From: JANXSS01 sp025356535
Lineage (GTDB): Bacteria > Pseudomonadota > Gammaproteobacteria > Burkholderiales > Burkholderiaceae_D
Length of the DNA stretch: 64,000 bases
NCBI GenBank assembly: GCA_043762325.1
Contig: JAYUMU010000010.1
Location: 14,707-78,706 of the forward strand
Reading direction: 5' to 3'
A model generated the notes under the pieces. The model saw only the letters and a program-made list of their open reading frames with translations. It searched no databases and was not told where the DNA came from. The number at the start of each line of letters is the position of its first letter. Position 1 is the first letter of the stretch. Positions 9,202 through 17,622 of the stretch are shown piece after piece. The position numbers were made by a program, and so were the translations under genes.

Positions 9202-9361
9202 AGCAGATTTCGTAATGGCATACGCGCGCCACGCACCGCTTCGAACCACGTTGCGGCGTTGCAGCGCGCTGGTGCAGCCCGCTGCACGGCGCTCCCTGCG
9301 CCTTGCACTGCGGCCCGAATCGATACGCATCTCGCATACAACATTTCCAAATCTGTTCTAG
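9198..9361. repeat. 164-bp element with terminal inverted repeats (MITE/REP-like)
   Basis: The ends CTAGAGCAGATTT (9198-9210) and its inverse (9349-9361, one mismatch) bound a GC-rich interior with further short self-complementary runs and no convincing gene. The left end supplies the TAG stop of the preceding kinase gene. A 15-bp copy of the same end (CTAGAGCAGATTTCG) occurs at 36407-36421, where it again supplies a stop codon. The size and the inverted ends suggest a non-autonomous mobile or REP-type element. Confidence 0.6.
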
Positions 9362-9392
9362 AAATCGGCCGTTGCTGATCGGGTAATGGGGG

Positions 9393-10571
9393 TCATGGTC
9401 CTGCGTCGGCCGGCACCACCGGTGCGCCGCTGCCGGCCGATCCATCCGGTCGCGCGACCGATGCTCCCGATGTGCCCGATGCATCAGGCGCGGCGCCTGC
9501 CGACTGCGCCTCCAGGCACAGCAGCAGGCGTTTTCGTTCCACACCCCAGCGATATCCTGAAAGGCTGCCGTCACTGCGCACCACGCGGTGACAGGGAACG
9601 ACGACGGCCAGCGTATTTGCAGCGCACGCGGTTGCCACCGCGCGAACGGCACGGGGTGCGCCGATGCGCCGGGCAATTTCGGCATAGCTGGCCGTCTGTC
9701 CCGGTGCAATCGCACACAGGGCTTGCCAGACGCGCAGCTGGAAAGTCGTGCCGCGCAGGTCGAGCGGCAAATCCAGGCCGGTAGCGGGCGCATCGACGAA
9801 GGCCACCACTGCAGCGACCATTGCGTTGAAGCCGGCAGTGCCGGCTTCCAGCAATGCCTTCGGAAAGCGCGTTTGCAAGACGGCCAGGAGGTTGGCCGCA
9901 TCGTCACCCAAAGCGATGTGACAGACACCGCGTTCGCTGGGAGCCACCAGAATGGCCCCCAGCCCACAGGTGCCGAGCGCGTATTCGATCGGCATGTCGC
10001 GGCCGCCCTCGCGATAGGCGCGTGGCGTCATGCCCAGCACCTGGTCGGCAACGGCGTAAAAACGCGCCTGCGAGCCATAGCCGGCTTCATGGATTGCAGC
10101 CGTGATGGAGGCAGTGTCGCGCAGTTCGTGGCGCAGCCTGGCGTGTCTGGCCGCCGGTGCGTAGGCCGCCGGCGTCACGCCGGTGACGGTCTTGAAGAGC
10201 CGGTGCAGGTGATGCGCACTCACACCGGCCACCTGCGCCAACTCGGCCAGCGCCGGCAGGTGATCGCAGCCATCGATGTAGCGGCAGGCCTGCGCCACCA
10301 GATCGGCCTGGCGCTGCGCCAGCGGTGCCGCAGTGGGCTGACAGCGCAGGCAGGCGCGGTAGCCGGCTGCCTGCGCCGCGGCTGCACTCGCATGAAAGGA
10401 AACGTTTTCCGGCAATGGCGTGCGTGCGGCGCAAGACGGCCGGCAGAACACGCCAGTCGTCTTAACAGAATAAAAGAATTGACCCTCGACATCAGGGTTG
10501 CGCGCTATCACGGCGGCCCAGCGCGGGTCGGCTAGAGTTTCTGCTGTGGTCTGGCTGGCTGCTTTGGACAT
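9393..10571 (-). CDS. ada: Ada: alkylation-repair methyltransferase and transcription activator
   Basis: 392 aa. The N-terminal Ada zinc domain carries four Cys (FCRPSCAARTP and CLRCQ), one of which accepts methyl groups from phosphotriesters. An AraC-type HTH follows (VAGVSAHHLHRLFKTVTGVTP). The C-terminal O6-alkylguanine methyltransferase has active-site motif VVPCHRVV. The ATG at 10571 follows GGAG by 8 nt; upstream in-frame codons have no ribosome site. About 40 low-complexity residues are appended at the C-terminus, making it longer than E. coli Ada (354 aa). It is divergent from the OmpA-like gene. It would repair alkylated DNA and activate its own regulon when methylated. Confidence 0.95.
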   Translation of the reverse strand: MSKAASQTTAETLADPRWAAVIARNPDVEGQFFYSVKTTGVFCRPSCAARTPLPENVSFHASAAAAQAAGYRACLRCQPTAAPLAQRQADLVAQACRYIDGCDHLPALAELAQVAGVSAHHLHRLFKTVTGVTPAAYAPAARHARLRHELRDTASITAAIHEAGYGSQARFYAVADQVLGMTPRAYREGGRDMPIEYALGTCGLGAILVAPSERGVCHIALGDDAANLLAVLQTRFPKALLEAGTAGFNAMVAAVVAFVDAPATGLDLPLDLRGTTFQLRVWQALCAIAPGQTASYAEIARRIGAPRAVRAVATACAANTLAVVVPCHRVVRSDGSLSGYRWGVERKRLLLCLEAQSAGAAPDASGTSGASVARPDGSAGSGAPVVPADAGP

Positions 10572-10801
10572 GGTGTCTGCTCCGTTCTGGTCTGCTTCAA
10601 TAACGACCACGGTAGCAGTCCTGCGCCAGGTCCGCACCCCGGCGCTTGCTTTCGAATTCCGGTTTTGCCAAGGCAAATGTCGTTTCTGCGGCGCTGCTTT
10701 CGTGTCACAAAGTCAACTCCGGTGGACCGCGCGCGATCATTCATTGCGGCCGCTCCGCATGCATTGTGCCACCGCCGACTCATCCTTTATTCTGGAAAAT
10801 C

Positions 10802-11641
10802 ATGAAGCGAAAAATTCTCGGAATCTCAATTGCCTCCGTTCTGATCTGCAGTTGCGCCGCCAGGGCGCCGGTTGCCTTTGAAAGCGAAAACGCCACGCCG
10901 GCGCCGCCGAACGGTCAGGTCGCCAGCCTGAATGCAGCCCTGCTCGAACGGCAGGCGCACGAACAGGAGCGCTCGACGCTGATGCAGAAGATCCTCGAAC
11001 TCGGCAGCGAACTGTCCGATCTCAAGAGCCGGCTGCAACAGAAACCTGCTGCACCGCCGGCGCCGAGCGTGGCCGACGCCGCCGCCGTGGCTGCACCGGC
11101 CGCAATAACACCATCGGAATCATCGGCGCCATCGGCATCGCCGGCAAAATCACCGGCCGCCCGAAGCGTGGCGGGCGCGGCCAAGGCCAGGTCGAGGCTG
11201 CAGACGCCGCCCCTGACCATGGCCAGCAGGACTGCCCGGGAAACCATCGTCATCCAGGATACGGGGATGATCTTTCGCGTGATGCACGGCTTTGCAAAAA
11301 CCGATTTCCATCCATCGAAATCCCTGCAGCTGCAATTGCTGCAGGCAGCGCGCGCCGGCAAGCGCATCGACATCCGGGGTCGCACCGACGCGGCGAATGC
11401 AAACCAGATCGATCGGGAAATCGCCTTGCAACGCGCCCTGAATGCGCGGTTGCTCCTGGCAAACAATGGCATTCATCCCCGCAAGATGCACATCGAGTAC
11501 AAGGCTGCCGGCGATCACGTCGCCGACAATTCGACTGCCGAAGGTCGCGCCCGCAACCGCCGCGTGGAAATCGAAACGGCAGGCATAACGCCCGACGTAC
11601 TCGAAGACATGGCAGCGGTGATCCGCCAGGACCTGCAGTAA
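10802..11641 (+). CDS. OmpA-family outer-membrane lipoprotein
   Basis: 279 aa. A short signal peptide ends in a possible lipobox (ICSC, residues 15-18). It is followed by a charged helical segment with coiled-coil character (about 40-80), an Ala/Pro/Ser-rich linker and an OmpA-type peptidoglycan-binding domain (about 150-265). That domain has the conserved RTDAANANQIDREIALQRA region and an ARNRRVEI ending. Expected to be anchored in the outer membrane and to bind peptidoglycan. Monocistronic, divergent from ada. The start at 10802 is chosen because it begins a clean signal peptide. Confidence 0.88.
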   Translation: MKRKILGISIASVLICSCAARAPVAFESENATPAPPNGQVASLNAALLERQAHEQERSTLMQKILELGSELSDLKSRLQQKPAAPPAPSVADAAAVAAPAAITPSESSAPSASPAKSPAARSVAGAAKARSRLQTPPLTMASRTARETIVIQDTGMIFRVMHGFAKTDFHPSKSLQLQLLQAARAGKRIDIRGRTDAANANQIDREIALQRALNARLLLANNGIHPRKMHIEYKAAGDHVADNSTAEGRARNRRVEIETAGITPDVLEDMAAVIRQDLQ

Positions 11642-11767
11642 CGCCGCTCTGCCGCAACGGGCTTGGCGATCCGCGGCACGGCCGTCGCGGCACCCAGGGC
11701 GCGGCGGGCGCTGCGTCGGGCAAGCTGCGCGGTGCGGTGCGTTCCACCAGCCTTCGTCATGCCCGCT

Positions 11768-13027
11768 TCAGATGCCGCAAGCGGATGCATGCGGCCCCAG
11801 CAAACCGCCTTGCATCAGGGCGAGCGCCACCTGTTCCAATTCGCCGCGTTGCAGCCTGGTACCCGAACTGCCCGGGAGCGCGCTGCCGCGCCAGGCTGCG
11901 GCACTGTCGAGCCAGGCCTGGAGTTGCGGGTCGACCAGCAGCATCTGGTCATGGCTTTCACTGTACATGAGCGACAGGTAGGAAAGGCTATCGTAGGCAG
12001 CCACGGCAGACGTACCGCGCAGGGTGCCGCAGTCGGAAATGAAGTCATGTGCAATAAAACGTTTTTCTTCGAGATGCACGAGTTCCACGAATAATTTTTG
12101 CAAAAACACACCGGCCTGCTTGTGCACGATGCTGCAGGATTCAAAACCTGCCGACTGCAGTCTCGACGTCCCGCCCGCCGTGGCAGGATCGACTTGCGGC
12201 GACACCAGGTCGTCGATGCCGATGAGGACAATGACAGCGCTGCCGCACCACACGGCATCGAGTACCGAGCGGCTTTGCGCGCCATCGACGATTGCCAGGG
12301 ACAGTGGGAAATCGTCGAAGCGCAGATTTCCTTTTGCCGTCCTGGCGCCGGGATTCAGGCCGTTCTGCAGGTCGTGGGTACACAGTAGATAGCCGTGTGC
12401 AAGGGTGGACAATGCAGCCGCCAGCGGCTGGCGCCGTTTTGGATCCGGCAGGGCGCAAGCCGCGATCACCCGGGCGATCGCCGGCCGGTGCCGGTGCAGG
12501 AACGCATTGAATGCAGGCGCGTGAAAAGCCAGCCGATGACAGTATTGGCCACGCTGCGCAGCGTCAATCGTCACGGCGATGAGGGCGTCGATGCCCCGCC
12601 TGAGCGTGGCGACCTGTGTGGTCAGGCGCGTGCGTGCTGCCAGGTCGAGCGGTGCCGTCAACCGCTCTGCCAGCGCTGCAACGTCGTGATCGAGTTCACA
12701 GGCAATCGGGTCTGGCGGCAGAAAACCGGCCTTGCGCACGCACGCGGGCCGAATGCCGACTTCTTTCGACAGGGGCGGGTGTTCCGGCAAAGGTTGGCCA
12801 GCAGTCGGCGTCTTGCCGGTTGGCGGCACGCCGGCATCGACCTGAGAGCGTGCTGCAAGGGACAGCACCGCATTGGATTGCGGCGATAAATTCGCTTCAA
12901 CGGAAATGTCGGGCGACATTAAAGCCGCCTGTGTTGTTGCCAGCCCCGCCGGCAAAAGCGGCGTTGGGGAAGCCTTGGCGGCGAACGGCTGTATGCCGCT
13001 GTCACTGTGAGAAGAAGATCGCTGCAT
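11768..13027 (-). CDS. Uncharacterised 419-aa protein (possible secreted effector)
   Basis: No family recognised. The first 90 residues are Ser/Thr/Pro/Ala-rich and apparently disordered, a composition often seen at the N-terminus of type III secreted proteins. From about residue 105 a helical, Ala/Leu-rich domain follows with several Cys and His (YCHRLAFHAPAFNAFLHRH near 165, YLLCTHDLQNG near 215). The C-terminal third is also folded-looking (HDFISDCGTLRGTSAVAAYDSL). No signal peptide, no membrane helix, weak ribosome site. It stands alone between an OmpA-like gene and a tiny membrane protein. The effector idea is inference only; codon use looks native. Confidence 0.7.
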   Translation of the reverse strand: MQRSSSHSDSGIQPFAAKASPTPLLPAGLATTQAALMSPDISVEANLSPQSNAVLSLAARSQVDAGVPPTGKTPTAGQPLPEHPPLSKEVGIRPACVRKAGFLPPDPIACELDHDVAALAERLTAPLDLAARTRLTTQVATLRRGIDALIAVTIDAAQRGQYCHRLAFHAPAFNAFLHRHRPAIARVIAACALPDPKRRQPLAAALSTLAHGYLLCTHDLQNGLNPGARTAKGNLRFDDFPLSLAIVDGAQSRSVLDAVWCGSAVIVLIGIDDLVSPQVDPATAGGTSRLQSAGFESCSIVHKQAGVFLQKLFVELVHLEEKRFIAHDFISDCGTLRGTSAVAAYDSLSYLSLMYSESHDQMLLVDPQLQAWLDSAAAWRGSALPGSSGTRLQRGELEQVALALMQGGLLGPHASACGI

Positions 13028-13235
13028 GAATGAACTTGTAATGTAGAAAGGATTTTCCTAGGGTACGAAACTGCGCATTGCCGTCACCGACAAATCGCAA
13101 TCCCTCTACATTCCCGTCTTCATCTTGTTTCAAGCAAGCGCTGCGCAATTCACACCCGCTGGCGTGTCACCTCACGTAGGCGCGCCACGCAGACAACTGT
13201 CTTGACGCAAGCCCTTCATCACCCCGCATGTCCGG

Positions 13236-13424
13236 TCAGGTCGGCAGCAGCCACATCATGCCATCGTAAAGATAATGCACTGCAAACATTGTGGCCGCGA
13301 CCACGGCCGGAACACCGGCAACAAGCAGCGCAGCGTAGCCAACGTTGCGCCACCTGTCGTCGACGTGAAGCGGTGCATGGGGTGCAGCATGGTGCTGCCA
13401 GAAATGGTTTATTTGCAGTTTCAT
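13236..13424 (-). CDS. Small single-span membrane protein (62 aa)
   Basis: Residues about 28-60 form one long hydrophobic segment (VGYAALLVAGVPAVVAATMF). The N-terminus is polar and His-rich (FWQHHAAPHAPLH). Two ATGs are adjacent; the second, at 13424, is preferred because it lies 6 nt after GGAG. No family recognised. It is followed by roughly 200 bp without a gene, then the 419-aa gene. The good ribosome site and clear membrane span make it probably real. Confidence 0.6.
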   Translation of the reverse strand: MKLQINHFWQHHAAPHAPLHVDDRWRNVGYAALLVAGVPAVVAATMFAVHYLYDGMMWLLPT

Positions 13425-13777
13425 CATGTTCTCCGTCGACCGTGCCTGACTCAGTATAGGAAGCGGTCGTGAAGGAGCAAGTTATATCGGCAGAAATGCA
13501 AATGATGCAATGCAATAACGAGAAAATTTACGAAAAATAAGTTGAATTGACTTCTGTCATACGAATGCAGGGTTAATGGTGCGGTGCGGGATATTTTCGC
13601 AAAATCCAGGAACTTGGCGAAATCACACCGGTCTCTTACATGCGAGACAAGAGACAGGTCAGCAAAAATGCAAGTGCAGCATCGCCGTTGTTCACCATGC
13701 TTACAGCGATGTGCCGATCATGTTTCCAACAGGTCTCTGCATTCCTTAAATTAATCTACTCACCGAAAGGCATCATC
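13425..13777. other. Intergenic region upstream of the phasin gene
   Basis: 353 bp between divergent genes. It is less GC-rich than its surroundings and contains repeated TGCA/TGCAA words (13495-13515 and 13666-13680). PhaR-type regulators of phasin genes bind TGC-rich sites in relatives, so these could be operator sequences. No hairpin with a T tract and no further gene were seen. Confidence 0.35.
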
Positions 13778-14317
13778 ATGCTAGCGTTTTCCAAACAAGA
13801 AGTTCCACCAGCGTTGAAATCCCATCTTAACGCCCAGTTTTCCTTCATCGCCGAGCTGTCGAAGAAAATGTTCGACGGCGTCCAGCGCGTCGGCCAACTG
13901 AACGTGCAGGTTGCACAGACCATCATGGAAGAGGCAATCAACAGTGCACATCAGCTGATCGAATCGAACACACCGACCGAATACATGTCGATCGCTGCAG
14001 CACAAGTGCAGCCAGTGGCGGAAAAAGTCCGTGCTTATCAACAGCACCTGAGCAACATCAGCGCCGGCGTGCAAGCCGAACTGTCGAAGACTGCCGAGCA
14101 GCATGTACCGGAGACATCCCGTACAGCCGCTGCAGTTGCCGAAGAAGTCGCACGGCGCGGTGCTGAAGAAACCGACAAGGTCACGCAGCGCCAGAAGGCT
14201 GCTTTCGAAAAACTGACGAAGCCGATCAACGACCAGGCACCACAGCAAAACGGTAGTTCGCAGCAACAGCCGCCACAAGGCGCGTCGGCACCAAAGCAGC
14301 CAGGCAAGACGCTGTAA
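13778..14317 (+). CDS. phaP: Phasin (PHB granule-associated protein)
   Basis: 179 aa. The N-terminal two thirds form the all-helical phasin domain (FSKQEVPPALKSHLNAQFSF, then long amphipathic helices to about residue 110). The C-terminal 40 residues are rich in Gln, Pro and Ser. Phasins coat polyhydroxybutyrate granules and control their size. The start is set by an AAAGG about 9 nt upstream of the ATG at 13778. The next gene on the same strand is a PHB-depolymerase-type esterase, 450 bp away, which supports a role in PHB storage. Confidence 0.88.
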   Translation: MLAFSKQEVPPALKSHLNAQFSFIAELSKKMFDGVQRVGQLNVQVAQTIMEEAINSAHQLIESNTPTEYMSIAAAQVQPVAEKVRAYQQHLSNISAGVQAELSKTAEQHVPETSRTAAAVAEEVARRGAEETDKVTQRQKAAFEKLTKPINDQAPQQNGSSQQQPPQGASAPKQPGKTL

Positions 14318-14768
14318 TACGAATCCGTCATGCGGCAGTTTGGCGTCATGACACAGCAACAGGTGTCGAAGCGAACGCCTCAGGTCAGCATTGCGCAGCG
14401 GCTTGCCCAGGCAGATTTTTCGCCGCCTCGCAAGCACGCCATGTGTAGTGCTTTGAAGTGCAAGGCCTGCTCGCTCGTGACTGCCTTAATGCGTAAGGAA
14501 ATTGCCGTGTAATGACAATTCGGTTCGCTTTCCAGCGATGGTCAAGCGAACGTAAACAGTTCTGTATGCCGATTCAGGGAAGGCGCGTTGAAGTGACTTC
14601 CCTGTTTCTGCGTCCCGTTTTTCCGGGGAGTGCCTGGGCCTTGCCCGCATGTCGTCCCTTGTCATTTGCTCTGCCTCTCAAGTTTTCCAATACCTCCGAA
14701 AATCACTTTCACCAGCGGCCTGCCACGTGGATGAACCACGTGGGAGGCCACGTCACGTATTTCGCATC
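14318..14768. other. Gene-poor spacer between phasin and esterase genes
   Basis: 451 bp. It includes a 60-codon open frame (14330-14512) with no ribosome site and no recognisable composition, judged non-coding. No terminator hairpin or repeat was recognised. Confidence 0.4.
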
Positions 14769-15719
14769 ATGAGCCCTACAACCAAACGAGCGCCTGCCGC
14801 AGCTATCAAAAAACGAGCAGCTTCCGCAGCCGAACGTGTACCACGCGCCACACGGACAGCAACGGCACCGCAGCCAGCCCGATTCATTCGCGCCCATCAC
14901 GCCTCGTCTTTTGGCGACCGCGACTATCTGCTGTTCATTCCAGAAAAACAGCCCCCTGCAAAACGGCCATTGCTCGTCATGCTGCATGGCTGTCATCAGG
15001 ACGCCGAAGATTTTGCTACCGCTACGAGGATGAATCAGTATGGTAACCAGCATGGCTGTTTCGTGCTTTACCCGCAGCAGTCGACGCAGGCCAACGGCGC
15101 AAGATGCTGGAACTGGTACGAAGCGGCACATCAGCAGCGCGAGCAGGGCGAGCCGGCCATCATTGCCGACCTGACGCGCCATGTGCTGAGCAGCCATGGC
15201 ATTGCGACCGAGCGCGTCTACGTCGCCGGTTTTTCGGCAGGCGGTGCAATGGCGGCAAAGCTGGCGGTCAAGTATCCTGAACTGTATGCCGCGCTAGGCA
15301 TTCATTCCGGCATGCCGCATGGCGCCGCACGTGACTTCATGTCGGCCATGATTGCGATGCAGCACGGCACGATGGCCAGCTATGGCGCGCATCCCATGCA
15401 CAGCCAGATTCCGACCATCGTTTTTCATGGCAGCGAGGACAATATGGTGCATGCAACGCACGCCGCGCAATTCCTGGCAAGCGGGCCATTTCGCGCGCAC
15501 AACGGCCACCGCTATGTCGAGACGGTGCCCCGTCAGGGCAGCAAACCCGGCTACACCCGCACGGTGCAGGTCGCCGCCGACGCGCGGATTTTCTCTGAGC
15601 AGTGGATGGTGCATGGCGCCGGCCATGCCTGGAGCGGTGGGGACGCCGCCGCTACCCACAGCGACGCCTATGGCCCGGATGCATCCCATGAAATGATGCG
15701 GTTCTTTCTGGAGCGTTAG
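14769..15719 (+). CDS. PHB depolymerase-family esterase
   Basis: 316-aa alpha/beta hydrolase of the PHB-depolymerase/LpqC group. After an Ala/Arg/Lys-rich N-terminus of about 45 residues comes the oxyanion region LLVMLHGCHQDAEDFA, the nucleophile elbow GFSAGGAM (near 153), a likely Asp in HGSEDNMVH (near 221) and the catalytic His in HGAGHAWSGG (near 283). It would cleave short-chain polyester or aryl-ester bonds. No classical signal peptide is present, so an intracellular role with the nearby phasin is possible. The ATG at 14769 is the first in-frame codon consistent with the domain. Confidence 0.87.
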   Translation: MSPTTKRAPAAAIKKRAASAAERVPRATRTATAPQPARFIRAHHASSFGDRDYLLFIPEKQPPAKRPLLVMLHGCHQDAEDFATATRMNQYGNQHGCFVLYPQQSTQANGARCWNWYEAAHQQREQGEPAIIADLTRHVLSSHGIATERVYVAGFSAGGAMAAKLAVKYPELYAALGIHSGMPHGAARDFMSAMIAMQHGTMASYGAHPMHSQIPTIVFHGSEDNMVHATHAAQFLASGPFRAHNGHRYVETVPRQGSKPGYTRTVQVAADARIFSEQWMVHGAGHAWSGGDAAATHSDAYGPDASHEMMRFFLER

Positions 15720-15747
15720 GCGCCGCTTGCACCGGGTGCTGCCGGCG

Positions 15748-16674
15748 CTACGGGAAATGCAGCGACAGGCCGCTTTCGAAATGCCGTGCAGCGCCCGTGA
15801 CGGGATCGCGAAACGCCAGTTCACGCGCCAGCAGCTGCAACGGATACCGGTATTCTGCCGCCTGCTGCGCCGGCGGCGCAGGTTGCAGCACCGGATACAG
15901 GCGGTCGTTGACGATACCGACGCCGAGTGCCGCCATGTGGACGCGCAACTGGTGCTTCTGGCCGGTCAGCGGCTCCAGGCGATAACGCGCGAGGTCGCCG
16001 TGGCGCTCGATGATCGCGATCGCCGTTTCGGCATTCGGCACGCCGCCGGTTTCGACCATCTGCATGAAGGCGGCGCTCTCGGTCAGCCGCGAGCGCCGCA
16101 CCAGTGGCATGGCCAGATCCTGCCGCCATGGGGCAATCGCCTCGTAGCATTTGGCGATCGAGCGATCGCGAAACAGCGCCTGGTAGCGGCCGCGGGCCGC
16201 CGGATCGATGCAAAACAGCACCAGCCCGGCGGTATCCCGATCGATGCGGTGCACCGGCGACAGCTGATCGATGCCGAGCCGGCGTTTCAGGCGCACCAGC
16301 AATGTCTCTTGCAGATACATGCCGGAAGGCGTCACCGGCAGGAAATGCGGCTTGTCCGCCACGACGATGTGGGCATCCTGGAACAGGATGGTTTCGTGGA
16401 ACGGTATCGGCGCTTCATCGGCCACGGTACGGTAATAGAACAGCATTGCATGCGGACGAAAGGGTGCGTCGGCTTGCAGGGCGCAACCGTCCTGGTCGAC
16501 CACGTCGCCGCACTGCATCCGGGCAGCCCATTGCGATGTCGAAATCGCCGGAAACCGGTTTGCCAGGAATGCGACGACCGTGTCCCATCCGCAGCCCGGC
16601 AAGGCGACCCGACTGGCGCCAACGCCGTCGCGCGGCGCGGGCGCAGCACCGCTCGAGCGCGGGCGGCCTACCAT
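15748..16674 (-). CDS. RluA-family RNA pseudouridine synthase
   Basis: 308 aa. The catalytic motif HRIDRDTAGLVLF (catalytic Asp near residue 142) and the later GQKHQLRVHMAALG motif define the RluA family, which isomerises uridine to pseudouridine in rRNA or tRNA. An S4-like segment lies near residues 25-60. The open frame extends to 16722, but the ATG at 16674 is preferred because it keeps a short gap after the trhO stop (16732). The pairing with trhO suggests an RNA-modification operon. The exact target base is unknown. Confidence 0.85.
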   Translation of the reverse strand: MVGRPRSSGAAPAPRDGVGASRVALPGCGWDTVVAFLANRFPAISTSQWAARMQCGDVVDQDGCALQADAPFRPHAMLFYYRTVADEAPIPFHETILFQDAHIVVADKPHFLPVTPSGMYLQETLLVRLKRRLGIDQLSPVHRIDRDTAGLVLFCIDPAARGRYQALFRDRSIAKCYEAIAPWRQDLAMPLVRRSRLTESAAFMQMVETGGVPNAETAIAIIERHGDLARYRLEPLTGQKHQLRVHMAALGVGIVNDRLYPVLQPAPPAQQAAEYRYPLQLLARELAFRDPVTGAARHFESGLSLHFP

Positions 16675-16731
16675 TGCACAATCCGGAGGCTGACCGTTGC
16701 AGGCCTTTTCGCAACAGGCCACATCGCGTGC

Positions 16732-17568
16732 TTACTCCGCCGCATCGAGCCGCCGCGCCCGTGCCAGACGCCAGGCGTCTTCCGGCGCCACATACACTTC
16801 ATCGGCAGTCGTTGCGGTTTCCTGCAGGCGGGTGTCGAGCGCGATGCGGTTATCGAAGACGAAGCATTCGCCCTGCCAATCCTGTTCGGCGTCCGGCATC
16901 TGCTGAAAGTAATTCAGGATGCCGCCTTCGAGCTGGAAGACGTCGATGCCGAAATCCTGCATCCAGGCGCTGGTCTTTTCACAGCGAATGCCGCCCGTGC
17001 AGTACATAGCCACCCGCTTGCCGGCCGCCTGCCAGGCCGGTGCATTGGCGGCGATGTAGGCGGAAAAATCACGGAAGTTGGCCACCTGGGGATCGATTGC
17101 GCGGCGAAAGCGCCCGAGCCGGTATTCGAAGCTGTTGCGGTTGTCGAGCACCACGACATTCTCGTCGGCCAGCAGGTCGCGCCATTGCTGCGGCGAGACA
17201 TCGATGCCGCTGCGCCCTGCCGCTGGCGCCGCTGCAGGCAGGCCGGTCACGCCGGTCACGCCCAGGGCCACGATCTCCTGCTTGACGTGCACCTTCAGGC
17301 GGGCGAAGGGCGCCGTCGTGCAGGCGCTGCGCTTGAACGCCATGCCGGCAAATGCGCCGTCCTGGAAGCCAGGGCAGGTCAGCGCCTGCTCGAATCGCTG
17401 CAGCGCCGCAGCACTGCCGGCCAGCACGCCGTTGATGCCTTCGGGCGCCACCAGGATGCTGCCGAGCAGGTCGGCGGCAAGCAGGCGCAGGCTGGCAGCC
17501 AGCGTCTCGGGTGCGTCGATTGCAGCGAAGCGGTAGAACGCTATGTGAAAGATCGGTGTGTTGTCCAT
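16732..17568 (-). CDS. trhO: tRNA uridine(34) hydroxylase, rhodanese-type (TrhO)
   Basis: 278 aa of the former UPF0176 family. An N-terminal alpha/beta domain begins HIAFYRFAAID and contains LVAPEGINGVLAG. A rhodanese domain (about 125-215) has its active-site loop in MYCTGGIRCEK (Cys near 188), the canonical TrhO signature. The enzyme makes 5-hydroxyuridine at position 34 of tRNAs in an oxygen-dependent way. It lies 57 nt upstream of the pseudouridine synthase on the same strand. Confidence 0.92.
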   Translation of the reverse strand: MDNTPIFHIAFYRFAAIDAPETLAASLRLLAADLLGSILVAPEGINGVLAGSAAALQRFEQALTCPGFQDGAFAGMAFKRSACTTAPFARLKVHVKQEIVALGVTGVTGLPAAAPAAGRSGIDVSPQQWRDLLADENVVVLDNRNSFEYRLGRFRRAIDPQVANFRDFSAYIAANAPAWQAAGKRVAMYCTGGIRCEKTSAWMQDFGIDVFQLEGGILNYFQQMPDAEQDWQGECFVFDNRIALDTRLQETATTADEVYVAPEDAWRLARARRLDAAE

Positions 17569-17622
17569 TGCAGCATCTGGCTGGGTTGAAGTGACCCGGA
17601 AATGGTCATTGTCGCAGATCGC

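Noticed and set aside
6340..9330. 996-codon minus-strand open frame opposite the PAS kinase
   Set aside because: No recognisable domain; the plus strand has all kinase and receiver motifs in order.
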